DNA of 64,000 bases from Streptomyces venezuelae ATCC 10712 (GCF_008639165.1 NZ_CP029197.1:2232001-2296000), one strand, 5' to 3'. Counted from the stretch's first letter, positions 26,721-36,643 are shown. Notes: generated by a model from the sequence alone, not told the origin. A program made the numbers and translations.

Positions 26721-28465
26721 TCCGCTTCGAGAACGTCTCGGTGACATACGAGGGGGCCGACGAGCGACACGAGCCCACCCTGCGGGACGTGAACCTCACC
26801 GTCCCCGAGGGCGAGCTCGTGCTGCTCGTCGGACCGTCCGGGGTCGGCAAGTCGACCCTCCTCGGCGCGGTCTCCGGCCTCGTCCCCCACTTCACCGGCG
26901 GCACCCTGACCGGCCGGGTCACCGTCGACGGCCGCGACACCCGCACGCATCCGCCGCGTGAGCTGGCCGACCTGGTCGGCACGGTGGGGCAGGACCCGTC
27001 CGCGCACTTCGTCACCGACACGGTCGAGGACGAGCTGGCGTACGGGATGGAGTCCCTCGGCCTGGCGCCCGGCGTCATGCGGCGCCGCGTCGAGGAGACC
27101 CTGGACCTGCTGGGCCTCGCCGAACTCCGCGACCGCCCGATCGCCACGCTCTCCGGCGGCCAGCGCCAGCGGGTCGCGATCGGCTCCGTCCTCACCCCGC
27201 ACCCGAAGGTCCTGGTCCTCGACGAGCCGACGTCCGCGCTGGACCCGTCGGCGGCGGAGGACGTCCTGGCGGTGCTCCAGCGCCTGGTCCACGACCTGGG
27301 CACGACGGTCCTCCTCGCGGAGCACCGCCTGGAGCGGGTCGTGCAGTACGCGGACCAGGTGCTGACGCTGCCGGAGGGCGTGATGGGATCCCCCGCCGAG
27401 ATCATGGCCGTGTCGCCGGTGCATCCGCCCGTGGTGGGCCTCGGACGCCTGGCCGGCTGGGACCCGCTGCCGCTCACGGTGCGGGACGCGCGACGGCGGG
27501 CGGGGGGCCTGAAGGCGGAGCTGGAGGGGCGGACGTGGAATCCAGCCCGTCCGGCGTTTGAGGACCGGGGTTCGGACGGGCCGGAAAATTCAGCCCCGCC
27601 GGCGTTTGAGGCGCGGGGGTCCGGGGGCGGAGCCCCTGGTTTCGGGAAGGGGCGGGGTGGGGGAATCAACCCCTTCAAGCGGCGCCGCACCCCCGCCCCG
27701 GCCCCCGCCACGACTCCCCTCGTCCTGACCGACGCCCTCGCCGTCCGCCGCGGCCGCGTCGAGGCGCTCCGTCGCGTCGACCTCCGGGTCCAGGCGGGCG
27801 AGACCATCGCCCTCATGGGCCGCAACGGCGCCGGCAAGTCCACCCTGCTCTCCGCCCTCGTCGGCATGATCGCCCCCACCTCCGGCACCGTCCGCGTCGC
27901 CGGCCGGGCCCCGCACGCCACCAGCCCCCGGGAGCTGATCCGGCAGGTCGGCCTCGTACCGCAGGAGCCGAGGGACCTGCTGTACGCGGACACCGTCGCG
28001 GCCGAGTGCGTCGCGGCCGACGCGGACGCGGGCGCGGAGCCCGGGACGTGCCGTGCGCTGGTGTCCGAGCTGCTGCCGGGGGTCTCGGACGCCACCCATC
28101 CCCGGGACCTGTCGGAGGGGCAGCGGCTCGCGCTCGCGCTGGCCGTCGTCCTGACCGGTCGCCCGCCCCTGCTGCTCCTGGACGAGCCGACCCGGGGCCT
28201 GGACTACGCGGCGAAGGCCCGGCTGGTCGCCCGGCTCCGTACGCTCGCCGCCGAGGGGCACGCGATCGTGCTCGCGACGCACGACGTGGAGCTGGCGGCG
28301 GAGCTGGCGCACCGGGTGGTGATCATCGCGGACGGCGAGGTGGTGGCGGACGGCCCGACGGCGGAGGTGGTGGTCTCCTCCCCGGCGTTCTCGCCGCAGG
28401 TCGCGAAGATCCTGGCCCCGCAGCCGTGGCTCACGGTCGAGCAGGTGGCGGAGGCACTGCGGTGA
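26717..28465 (+). CDS. ECF transporter ATPase, two fused ABC domains
   Basis: A 582-residue double ATPase that drives uptake. Domain 1 has Walker A GPSGVGKST (39-47), LSGGQRQR (about 153) and VLVLDEPTSALD. Domain 2 has GRNGAGKST (about 369), LSEGQRLAL (about 464) and LLLLDEPTRGLD. The Q-loops and switch His (EHRLE, THDVE) are present. The linker (about residues 274-318) is Pro/Gly-rich and is encoded by what looks like a mobile-type intergenic repeat (27539-27670) read in frame. GTG overlaps the ecfT stop. Confidence 0.94.
   Translation: MIRFENVSVTYEGADERHEPTLRDVNLTVPEGELVLLVGPSGVGKSTLLGAVSGLVPHFTGGTLTGRVTVDGRDTRTHPPRELADLVGTVGQDPSAHFVTDTVEDELAYGMESLGLAPGVMRRRVEETLDLLGLAELRDRPIATLSGGQRQRVAIGSVLTPHPKVLVLDEPTSALDPSAAEDVLAVLQRLVHDLGTTVLLAEHRLERVVQYADQVLTLPEGVMGSPAEIMAVSPVHPPVVGLGRLAGWDPLPLTVRDARRRAGGLKAELEGRTWNPARPAFEDRGSDGPENSAPPAFEARGSGGGAPGFGKGRGGGINPFKRRRTPAPAPATTPLVLTDALAVRRGRVEALRRVDLRVQAGETIALMGRNGAGKSTLLSALVGMIAPTSGTVRVAGRAPHATSPRELIRQVGLVPQEPRDLLYADTVAAECVAADADAGAEPGTCRALVSELLPGVSDATHPRDLSEGQRLALALAVVLTGRPPLLLLDEPTRGLDYAAKARLVARLRTLAAEGHAIVLATHDVELAAELAHRVVIIADGEVVADGPTAEVVVSSPAFSPQVAKILAPQPWLTVEQVAEALR
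27539..27670 (+). repeat. Streptomyces-type intergenic repeat inside the ATPase gene
   Basis: Two direct copies of TCAGCCC(G/C)(T/G)CCGGCGTTTGAGG-like sequence (about 27542-27563 and 27590-27611) are followed by GGGGGTCCGGGGGCGGAGCC. I know these segments as a very common repeat between Streptomyces genes. Here they are translated in frame as the linker between the two ABC domains. Confidence 0.7.
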
Positions 28466-29454
28466 GCGAAACAACCAAGGCGGGCGGACCGGCGGGCGAG
28501 CGCGGCGGGAAGGCGAGCGGCGGGGCGGGAGGCCCGGCGGGCGGCCGCGGTGGCAAGGCGGGAGGCCCGGCGGGCGGCCGCGGCGGCAAGGTGGGCGCAC
28601 GCCCCGTACGGCTCGGTCCACGTTCCGTGACCGCCCTCGTCCTCGTCTCCCTCGTCGGGCTCGCCGCCTTCTGCTGGCCCCTCTTCGCGGACGCCGGCTC
28701 GGCCGTCACCTCGCACGCCGGTGACGCCCCGTGGCTGTTCGCCGCGCTGCTTCCGCTGCTCGTCGCGGTGGTGGTGGCGACGATCGCCGACTGCGGGATG
28801 GACGCGAAGGCGGTGGCGATGCTGGGCGTGCTCGCGGCGGTCGGCGCGGCCCTGCGGCCGCTGGGGGCGGGGACGGCCGGTCTGGAGCCGATGTTCTTCC
28901 TGATGGTGCTGAGCGGCCGGGTCCTGGGCCCGGGCTTCGGCTTCGTCCTCGGCGCGGTGACGATGTTCGCGTCCGCCCTGCTCACGGGTGGTGTGGGGCC
29001 GTGGATGCCGTTCCAGATGCTGTCGATGGGCTGGTTCACGATGGGCGCCGGGCTGCTGCCGGGGCCGGGCCGGCTGCGGGGCCGGGGCGAGTTGCTGATG
29101 CTCTCGGCGTACGGCTTCGCGGCGGCGTTCGCGTACGGCACGATCATGAATCTGCAGGGCTGGGTGCTGCTCCAGGGCCTGAGCAGCGGCATCTCGTTCC
29201 AGCCGGGCGCCCCGCCGTACGAGAACCTGGTCCGTTTCCTCGCCTATGTCACGGCCACCTCCCTCGGCTGGGACCTGGGCCGCGCCGTTCTCACCGTGGT
29301 CCTCACCCTGACCATCGGCGGCACCCTCCTCAGGGCTCTGCGGCGGGCGACGCGGCGGGCCAACTTCGAGGCCCAGGTCACATTCGGGGGCCTCGAAAAG
29401 CCCCCGGCGGGTGAGGCGCCCCACAGGACCTACGTCACGTACGAGCCGGAATAG
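28462..29454 (+). CDS. ECF transporter S component (substrate-binding membrane protein)
   Basis: A 330-residue protein. After a Gly-rich N-terminal tail with GGPAGGRGGK repeats come about six hydrophobic segments, including FFLMVLSGRVLGPGFGFVLG and GGVGPWMPFQMLSMGWF, which are typical of CbrT/HmpT-like S components. The riboswitch implies cobalamin or a precursor as substrate. GTG overlaps the ATPase stop, so all five genes are translationally chained. Confidence 0.88.
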   Translation: MSETTKAGGPAGERGGKASGGAGGPAGGRGGKAGGPAGGRGGKVGARPVRLGPRSVTALVLVSLVGLAAFCWPLFADAGSAVTSHAGDAPWLFAALLPLLVAVVVATIADCGMDAKAVAMLGVLAAVGAALRPLGAGTAGLEPMFFLMVLSGRVLGPGFGFVLGAVTMFASALLTGGVGPWMPFQMLSMGWFTMGAGLLPGPGRLRGRGELLMLSAYGFAAAFAYGTIMNLQGWVLLQGLSSGISFQPGAPPYENLVRFLAYVTATSLGWDLGRAVLTVVLTLTIGGTLLRALRRATRRANFEAQVTFGGLEKPPAGEAPHRTYVTYEPE

Positions 29455-29740
29455 TAGCCGGGCGGTACCCTCCCAAATCGCCCACAGCAGGGCATGACCT
29501 GCGCAAACGCCCACCGGACCAGGTCCGGGACCTTCCCCCGGGGTCCGAACCTTCCTCGTACAGGGGGTCGTTGCATCGGCGTTCCGGCCCTGCTTCTCTG
29601 GTGGACGTCGCCAGGCAGCCGGTGCTCACCGCAGCGCCTCGGACGGCCGGTTCCCCCCAGTTCCCGGGTTCCCCGGGCTCTGGTTCCGGCTTGCCGAAAA
29701 CGCCTGGCGCGCCCCTTGTCCCCGACGTTAGGTCGAAACC
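29455..29740 (+). promoter_or_regulatory. Long structured leader of the transglycosylase gene
   Basis: This 286-bp gap has no gene but several hairpin-forming segments (such as GGGACC with GGTCC near 29530-29546, and CCCGGG segments near 29664-29676). Long leaders before Streptomyces cell-wall hydrolase genes often carry c-di-AMP (ydaO) riboswitches, but I could not match that consensus here. Confidence 0.35.
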
Positions 29741-30142
29741 TTGATCCGCTCGCTCGCCACTCGCGTCTCTGCCCGCAAGAAGACCTTCGCCGCCTCCGCA
29801 GCCGTGCTGCTGGGCGCGTCGGGTGCGGTGCTCGGCACGACGGGCTCGGCCTCGGCCGCCAGCCCGCAGGAGCTCGCCCGAGAGATCGTCCCCGCTTCGC
29901 AGTACGCGTCGTTCAGCAAGATCGTGGAGCACGAGTCGCACTGGAACCACACCGCGACCAACTCCTCCAGCGGCGCCTACGGCCTGGTCCAGGCCCTGCC
30001 GGCCTCGAAGATGTCCTCGGCCGGTTCCGACTGGAAGACCAACCCCGCCACCCAGATCAAGTGGGGTCTCAACTACATGAACGAGCGCTACGGCTCCCCG
30101 AACGCCGCCTGGGCGTTCTGGCAGGCCAACGGCTGGTACTAA
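29741..30142 (+). CDS. Small secreted lytic transglycosylase-like protein
   Basis: A 133-residue exported protein. The signal peptide ends SASA, and the mature 90 residues have a lysozyme/SLT-like core with VEHESHWN (catalytic Glu), SSGAYGLVQALP and GLNYMNERYGSPNAAWAF, ending WY. It resembles the C-terminal domain of aggregation-promoting factors and Rpf-like proteins, and should cleave peptidoglycan glycan strands. The only start giving a full signal peptide is TTG 29741, with a weak SD. Confidence 0.85.
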   Translation: MIRSLATRVSARKKTFAASAAVLLGASGAVLGTTGSASAASPQELAREIVPASQYASFSKIVEHESHWNHTATNSSSGAYGLVQALPASKMSSAGSDWKTNPATQIKWGLNYMNERYGSPNAAWAFWQANGWY

Positions 30143-30172
30143 GAGTCACCGCCGCACCAGCGCCCTCCGCAA

Positions 30173-30204
30173 GGCCCCGCCTCCCGTCAGGGAGGGCGGG
30201 GCCT
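30173..30204. terminator. Bidirectional terminator hairpin
   Basis: GGCCCCGCCTCCC pairs with GGGAGGGCGGGGCC (one bulged G) around a 4-nt loop, followed by a GTTTT run. It separates the convergent transglycosylase and thiolase genes. Confidence 0.8.
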
Positions 30205-30231
30205 GCGGCGTTTTCCGGTCCTTACAGGTCC

Positions 30232-31455
<1,224 letters not shown>

Positions 31456-31467
31456 TCACGGGGGAAC

Positions 31468-31481
31468 TAGTACGCGTTCTA
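31468..31481 (-). promoter_or_regulatory. KstR-type operator, site C
   Basis: Minus strand TAGAACGCGTACTA, one mismatch from TnnAACnnGTTnnA, within a larger dyad GAACTAG..CTAGTTC (31464-31485). It lies 67 bp upstream of the thiolase start. Confidence 0.65.
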
Positions 31482-31565
31482 GTTCTGAGTGCAGTCTTAT
31501 GACTGCTACCGCGGGTACGCAAGGGTCCGGGAGGCAACAGTTCCCGTTCCGACCCTTGCTACTTG

Positions 31566-31579
31566 TAGAACTCGTTACT
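31566..31579 (+). promoter_or_regulatory. KstR-type operator, site D
   Basis: TAGAACTCGTTACT differs from TnnAACnnGTTnnA only at the last base. It lies 51 bp upstream of the P450 start, the place expected for a repressor of that gene. Confidence 0.65.
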
Positions 31580-31629
31580 AACTTTCCCGGCAACTTCTGA
31601 TGGTCCATCAGATTTGGAGAGTGTTGCCG

Positions 31630-32895
31630 ATGGCCGCCTGCCCCCATCTCCCCGAAGGGCACCTTCCCGAGGGGTTCGACGCCACCGACCCCGACCTGCT
31701 GCGCGAACGCGTCCCCTTCCCGGAGTTCACCCGGCTGCGGCAGACCGCACCGGTGTGGTGGTGCCCGCAGCCGCCCGGCGTCACCGGCTTCGCGGACGGC
31801 GGGTACTGGGCCGTCACGCGCCACGCCGACGTCAAGTACGTCTCCACCCACCCCGAGCTGTTCTCCTCGAACGAGAACACCGCCGTCATCCGCTTCAACG
31901 AGCACATCACCCGGGACCAGATCGAGGTCCAGAAGCTGATCATGCTCAACATGGACCCGCCCGAGCACACCCGGGTCCGCCAGATCGTCCAGCGCGGCTT
32001 CACCCCCCGCGCGATCCGCAGCCTGGAAACCGCCCTGCGCGACCGGGCCCACGCCATCGTCGACGAGGCCCGGCGCGGCGCGGACGCCGACGGCACCTTC
32101 GACTTCGTCACCCGGGTCGCCGTCGAACTGCCCCTCCAGGCCATCGCCGAACTCATCGGCGTCCCCCAGGAGGACCGCTCCCGGATCTTCGACTGGTCGA
32201 ACAAGATGGTCGCGTACGACGACCCCGAATACGCCATCACCGAGGAGATCGGCGCCGAGGCCGCCATGGAACTCATCGGCTACTCGATGAACATGGCCGC
32301 CGCCCGCAAGGAGTGCCCCGCCGCCGACATCGTCAGCCAGCTCGTCGCCGCCGAGGGCCAGGGCAACCTCTCCTCCGACGAGTTCGGCTTCTTCGTGCTG
32401 CTGCTCGCCGTCGCCGGGAACGAGACCACCCGCAACGCCATCAGCCACGGCATGCACGCCTTCCTCACCCACCCCGACGAGTGGGAGCTCTTCAAGCGCG
32501 AGCGGCCCGCGACCGCCGCCGAGGAGATCGTCCGCTGGGCCACCCCCGTCGTCTCCTTCCAGCGGACCGCGACCCAGGACACCGAACTCGGCGGACAGAA
32601 GATCACCAAGGGCGACCGCGTCGGCCTCTTCTACTCCTCCGCCAACAACGACCCCGAGGTCTTCACCGACCCCGAACGCTTCGACATCACCCGCGACCCC
32701 AACCCCCACCTCGGCTTCGGCGGCGGCGGCCCCCACTTCTGCCTCGGCAAGTCCCTCGCCATCAAGGAGATCGAGCTGATCTTCAACGCGATCGCGGACG
32801 CCCTGCCCGACCTCACCCTCGCGGGCGAACCGCGCCGACTGCGGGCCGCCTGGCTGAACGGCGTCAAGGAACTCCGGGTCCGCGCCTCCGCGTGA
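31630..32895 (+). CDS. cyp125: CYP125-like steroid P450 monooxygenase
   Basis: A 421-residue cytochrome P450. The I-helix AGNETTRN is near residue 262, EEIVR is the ExxR and FGGGGPHFCLG holds the heme Cys near 371. The N-terminal run NENTAVIRF followed by MLNMDPPEHTRVRQIVQRGF is diagnostic of CYP125, which oxidises the C26/27 methyl of cholesterol and cholestenone. ATG 31630 has a GGAGA SD; ATG 31600 is possible. Likely partners are the ferredoxin at 20456 and the divergent thiolase. Confidence 0.93.
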   Translation: MAACPHLPEGHLPEGFDATDPDLLRERVPFPEFTRLRQTAPVWWCPQPPGVTGFADGGYWAVTRHADVKYVSTHPELFSSNENTAVIRFNEHITRDQIEVQKLIMLNMDPPEHTRVRQIVQRGFTPRAIRSLETALRDRAHAIVDEARRGADADGTFDFVTRVAVELPLQAIAELIGVPQEDRSRIFDWSNKMVAYDDPEYAITEEIGAEAAMELIGYSMNMAAARKECPAADIVSQLVAAEGQGNLSSDEFGFFVLLLAVAGNETTRNAISHGMHAFLTHPDEWELFKRERPATAAEEIVRWATPVVSFQRTATQDTELGGQKITKGDRVGLFYSSANNDPEVFTDPERFDITRDPNPHLGFGGGGPHFCLGKSLAIKEIELIFNAIADALPDLTLAGEPRRLRAAWLNGVKELRVRASA

Positions 32896-32937
32896 GCCGT
32901 AGGGGGTGGGGCGAGGGCGGGGCGGGGGCGTGGCGGG

Positions 32938-33048
32938 GGCCCGGCGACCGCCGGAACCCCGCCGGAACCGGAACCCGGCCGGAACCGGAGCCCGGCCGGA
33001 AGCGACCCGGCGGCGCCGGAACCCGGCCGGAACCGGAAGGTCACCTCA
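32938..33048 (+). repeat. Degenerate CCGGAACC tandem repeat
   Basis: The gap after the P450 stop is filled with imperfect copies of CCGGAACCGGAACCCGG-like units. No gene is visible in 32896-33063 outside these repeats. Confidence 0.6.
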
Positions 33049-33063
33049 CACGTCCCACCCCGC

Positions 33064-34161
33064 ATGCGGGGGACACACAGAATTCTGGCCACCATCGTCG
33101 CGCTGCTCGCGCTCCAGCTCGGCTCGCTCGTCGCACCGGCGTACGCCTGCGGCTGCGGCGCCATGATCCCGACGAAGGAACAGCGCATCGGCGTCGACCG
33201 CGAGGAATCGGCCGTCCGCTGGGACGGCCGCACCGAGACCGTCGTCATGCGCTTCAACGTCCACGGCAACGCCCGGCACGCCGCCTGGATCATGCCGGTG
33301 CCGCACCGCGCCGACGTGAGCCTCGGCGACCCGGAACTCTTCGACGAGATCGGCCGGCTCACCGAGCCCGAGCAGCGCGACCGCTTCCACTTCTGGCCGC
33401 GCGCCGACGACTGGCCGTTCGACACCGACTACGGCGACGGCGCCGGCGCCCCGGCTCCCGGCGCGGGCACCGTCGGCGTCGTCGGCCGCGAACGGCTCGG
33501 CCCCTTCGACGTCGCCCGGCTCACCGCCACCGACCCGGAGGCCCTGGGCGACTGGCTGCGCACCCACGGCTACGAACTCCCCGAACGGCTGACCGGCGCG
33601 CTCCAGCCGTACGTCGACCGCCGGTGGGAGTACGTCGCCGTCCGCCTCGCCCCCGACGAGAAGGACGCCACCCTCCAGGGCGAACTGACCCCGCTGCGGA
33701 TCACCTTCGCGTCCACCGAACTCGTCTACCCCATGCGCCTCTCGCGGCTCGCCACGACCTCCCAGTCGCTCGGCCTCTCCATCCTCTCCGAGCACCGGAT
33801 GGAACCCCGCTCGCCCATCGGCGGCGACGCCCCCGAGGTGACCTTCGCCGGCCGGATCGAGCGCCCCTCCGGCGCCCTCGCCGCGCTCGCCGGAGACCGC
33901 CCCGTCCATCTGACGGTCCTGGAACAGGAGTTCCCGCACCCGGAGCGGATCGACGACGACCACCACCTGCGGGCCGTCGCCGACACCCCGTACCGCCAGG
34001 TCGAGTACACCGACCGGCTGCTGACCGTCGGCGACGGAATCCCCGTCTGGCTCCTCACGGTCGGCGGCGCCGTGATCCTCGCGGCGGTCGCGGCGCTGCT
34101 CGCCGTACGCGCGGCGAGGCGCCGCCCGACGGCGGACACCGGTGTACGTTCGGCCCCATGA
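33064..34161 (+). CDS. DUF2330 secreted membrane-anchored protein
   Basis: A 365-residue protein. The signal peptide ends PAYACGCGAM; this CGCGA motif just after cleavage is the mark of DUF2330. A long beta-rich exodomain follows (WIMPVPHRADV, ITFASTELVYPMRLSR) and the C-terminus has one TM and an RRR tail. The function is unknown; the cysteine motif could bind metal. Its TGA overlaps the next ATG (ATGA). Confidence 0.88.
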   Translation: MRGTHRILATIVALLALQLGSLVAPAYACGCGAMIPTKEQRIGVDREESAVRWDGRTETVVMRFNVHGNARHAAWIMPVPHRADVSLGDPELFDEIGRLTEPEQRDRFHFWPRADDWPFDTDYGDGAGAPAPGAGTVGVVGRERLGPFDVARLTATDPEALGDWLRTHGYELPERLTGALQPYVDRRWEYVAVRLAPDEKDATLQGELTPLRITFASTELVYPMRLSRLATTSQSLGLSILSEHRMEPRSPIGGDAPEVTFAGRIERPSGALAALAGDRPVHLTVLEQEFPHPERIDDDHHLRAVADTPYRQVEYTDRLLTVGDGIPVWLLTVGGAVILAAVAALLAVRAARRRPTADTGVRSAP

Positions 34162-34826
34162 CGAACCCTCAGTGGAACGCAGTCGACGCCTACTTCACCG
34201 AGACGATCGCCCCCGCCGACGAGGTGCTCACCGCCGCGCTCGCCGACTCCGCGGCGGCCGGGCTGCCCGAGATCGCCGTCGCCCCCAACCAGGGCAAACT
34301 GCTCCACCTGCTCGCCCTCACCCAGGGCGCGCGGACGGTCCTGGAGATCGGCACCCTCGGCGGCTACAGCACGATCTGGCTGGCCCGCGCCCTGCCCGCC
34401 GACGGCCGGCTCATCACCCTGGAGTACGACCCGGCGCACGCCGACGTCGCCCGTGCCAACATCGCCCGCGCCGGTCTGGAGAAAATCGTCGAGGTCCGCA
34501 CCGGCGCGGCCCTGGACAGCCTGCCGCTCCTCGAAGCGGAGGACGCCGGCCCCTTCGACCTGGTGTTCATCGACGCCGACAAGGTCAACAACCCGCGCTA
34601 CGTGGAGTGGGCCCTGAAGCTCTCCCGCCCCGGCACGCTGATCATCGTGGACAACGTGGTGCGCGGCGGGAAGATCACCACCCCGCACCCGGAGGACCCG
34701 GCGATCACCGGCACCCGCGAACTCTTCGACCTGGTCGCCGCCGAACCCCGGCTGGACGCGACGGCCCTCCAGACCGTCGGCGCCAAGGGCTACGACGGCC
34801 TACTGCTCGCCCGCGTGGTCGCCTGA
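34158..34826 (+). CDS. O-methyltransferase, COMT/CCoAMT-like
   Basis: A 222-residue SAM-dependent, metal-dependent O-methyltransferase. VLEIGTLGGYSTIWLARALP is motif I, LITLEYD motif II and DLVFIDADKVNNPRYVEWAL holds the metal-binding acidic residues; IIVDNVVRGG follows. This type methylates catechol-like hydroxyls. It is co-translated with the DUF2330 gene. Confidence 0.93.
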   Translation: MTNPQWNAVDAYFTETIAPADEVLTAALADSAAAGLPEIAVAPNQGKLLHLLALTQGARTVLEIGTLGGYSTIWLARALPADGRLITLEYDPAHADVARANIARAGLEKIVEVRTGAALDSLPLLEAEDAGPFDLVFIDADKVNNPRYVEWALKLSRPGTLIIVDNVVRGGKITTPHPEDPAITGTRELFDLVAAEPRLDATALQTVGAKGYDGLLLARVVA

Positions 34827-35415
34827 CCGGGCGCGCTCTGCCGCGGCCCGGTGAACAGCGGCACCTCACCGGACGCGTCCAGGCGCGGGCCCCCCTCTTT
34901 CGATGATCCGGGAGGCGTGCGATGCCGTCGAGCGTGCCCAACTTCGCCCGTGCCTCGGTGTGCAGGTAGTAGCGCTGGAATGCCTACGGTGCCGCTGCGG
35001 ACCTCTGGCGCCGGCTAGGCCATAACCGCATGTCAGACGTGCCCCCAAGAGGCCGCGCTGTCCATAGCGTCAAACTTCCGCCTTTGCTTTGTACGCATAC
35101 GGCTCATGACGGCACGGGGGTCAGGAGCGATAGCCTTCTCTCGTGATCAGCGCGATACGCCGAGGGGCCAGCGCAGCCCCCGGGGTTGGTTCGAAGGACA
35201 CGACCACGCTTAGTGCTCCTGATCCCCGCACCCCATGAACTCGCTTTACATGGCCTTGGCCCTCAGCCATTGCCGCACAAGGGTGATGCGCACCGGGCAC
35301 CCCACGTCGCCTCGTGGCGTTGCGTCCCTCATCTCTCGATGTACGCAACGGCGCGCGACAGGAGCCAGAGAACGCGCGAACCGCATCACCCCAGCCATCG
35401 AGAGGACTGCAAACC
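34827..35415. other. 589-bp gap with degraded coding remnants
   Basis: Lower GC than its surroundings and no intact gene. On the minus strand near 34985-34866 a short frame reads AFQRYYLHTEARAKLGTLDG before running into noise without start or stop context. Together with the small gene at 35416 it suggests the scar of a former mobile insertion. Confidence 0.45.
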
Positions 35416-35574
35416 ATGACGACGAAGCGCGGCGCCTCAGAGCACACGATTCGACCGGCCCTTGAACTCCGCATCGGAGGCCTGCACTTGACCGTGCAGC
35501 GCATCCCGCCGTTGCTCGTCGCCCTGATCACCACCGCCGGCGGGGCAGCGGGAACGTGGTGGGCGCAGCGGTAG
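35416..35574 (+). CDS. 52-residue single-TM protein
   Basis: Begins MTTKRGASEHTIRPALELRI, then a strand GGLHLTVQRIPP and one hydrophobic segment (LLVALITTAGGAAGTWWAQ). Small proteins of this layout occur in Streptomyces and actinophage-like elements, from memory. No function known; only a weak AGAGGA SD about 10 bp upstream. Confidence 0.55.
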   Translation: MTTKRGASEHTIRPALELRIGGLHLTVQRIPPLLVALITTAGGAAGTWWAQR

Positions 35575-35752
35575 GGGTCGTCTCCGATCGGCGCTGCTCA
35601 GTACGGTCGGGGCAGTCCAGCCCACTCGCGCTGCGCCACGAGTGACGCCTGCGAGTCGTCCTCACGCCGCTTTGACCGGCGGATGTACGAGACTGCACGT
35701 ATGCGATCAAGGCTCGGCGCAGCGCCCGGCCTGTGCTTCTGAGAGGTGTCAA

Positions 35753-36094
35753 GTGCCCAGTGTGGTAAAGATCAACGTCCTGACCGTGCCGGCCGAGCAG
35801 CGGGCCGTGTTGGAGCAGCGTTTCGCCTCTCGGGCCGGGGCCGTGGAGGGGTCCGACGGGTTCGAGTGGTTCGAGCTGCTGCGGCCGGTCGAGGGCACCG
35901 ACCAGTATCTGGTGTACACCCGGTGGCGCAGCGAGGAGGACTTCCAGAACTGGATGAACGGTTCCATGAAGGCCGCCCACGGGGGCGGCGGCGAGGGCGG
36001 TGGTGAGGGCGGCGGCGAGCGGCCCAAGCCCGCTGCGTCCGGCTCCACCCTCTGGTCCTTCGAGGTCGTCCAGCAGGCCTCCCCGAAGGGCTGA
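35753..36094 (+). CDS. Antibiotic-biosynthesis-monooxygenase-domain protein (HmoA-like)
   Basis: A 113-residue ferredoxin-like alpha/beta protein. VVKINVLTVPAEQRAVLEQRF and GFEWFELLRPV, then YLVYTRWRSEEDFQNWMNG, form the ABM dimer fold seen in heme-degrading and quinol monooxygenases. A Gly-rich loop (HGGGGEGGGEGGG) is inserted before the last strand. GTG 35753 has a GAGAGG SD. Confidence 0.9.
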   Translation: MPSVVKINVLTVPAEQRAVLEQRFASRAGAVEGSDGFEWFELLRPVEGTDQYLVYTRWRSEEDFQNWMNGSMKAAHGGGGEGGGEGGGERPKPAASGSTLWSFEVVQQASPKG

Positions 36095-36145
36095 CCCGCC
36101 TCGGCCCGGAAACCCGGCTGCGTCCCCGGCCGTGCGCGCCGCACA

Positions 36146-36631
36146 ATGGCGCGCATGACCTGGACTTTCACCCCCGAGCACGTCCACACCCCGGACGCCG
36201 TCGCCCTGCGCCGCGGCTACTACGACGACGTCGCGAGCCGCTACTGGAAGCGCCCCGCGACCGAGGCGGAGATCGACGAGGGCCTGGCCGGCGACGGGGT
36301 CGAGCGGCTGACCCCGCCGACCGGTCAGTTCCTGGTCGCCCGGCACGAGGGCGAGCCGGCCGGCTGTGGCGGAGTGCTCCTGCTCGACGCGGAACGCGCC
36401 GAGCTGACCCGGGTCTTCCTCCGCCACGCCTTCCGCGGCCTCGGCGGCGCCGCCGGGCTGATGCGGAACCTGGAGGACGCGGCGCGCGCCCTCGGCGCGC
36501 GCCGGATGGTCCTCAACACCCGCCTGGACCTGGTCGAGGCCCGCGCCGTGTACACGCGGCACGGGTACGCGGAGATACCGGCCTACTGCACGGGCCCCTA
36601 CATGGACATCTGGTACGGCAAGGAGCTGTGA
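36146..36631 (+). CDS. GNAT-family N-acetyltransferase
   Basis: A 161-residue acetyltransferase. The acetyl-CoA loop is LRHAFRGLGGAAGLM (a slightly variant R/Q-x-x-G-x-G/A) and ARAVYTRHGYAEI is the C-terminal GNAT motif. The substrate is unknown. ATG 36155 (MTWTF) is an equally likely start. Confidence 0.88.
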   Translation: MARMTWTFTPEHVHTPDAVALRRGYYDDVASRYWKRPATEAEIDEGLAGDGVERLTPPTGQFLVARHEGEPAGCGGVLLLDAERAELTRVFLRHAFRGLGGAAGLMRNLEDAARALGARRMVLNTRLDLVEARAVYTRHGYAEIPAYCTGPYMDIWYGKEL

Positions 36632-36643
36632 CCCGGACGCCGG

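Noticed and set aside
29455..29740. c-di-AMP riboswitch call
   Set aside because: The expected conserved boxes could not be recognised, so it is only raised as a question.
31614..34826. 1070-codon plus-strand frame across the P450 and DUF2330 genes
   Set aside because: It reads as Arg/Pro-rich noise in the P450 and DUF2330 region; only its last part, from ATG 34158, is the O-methyltransferase.
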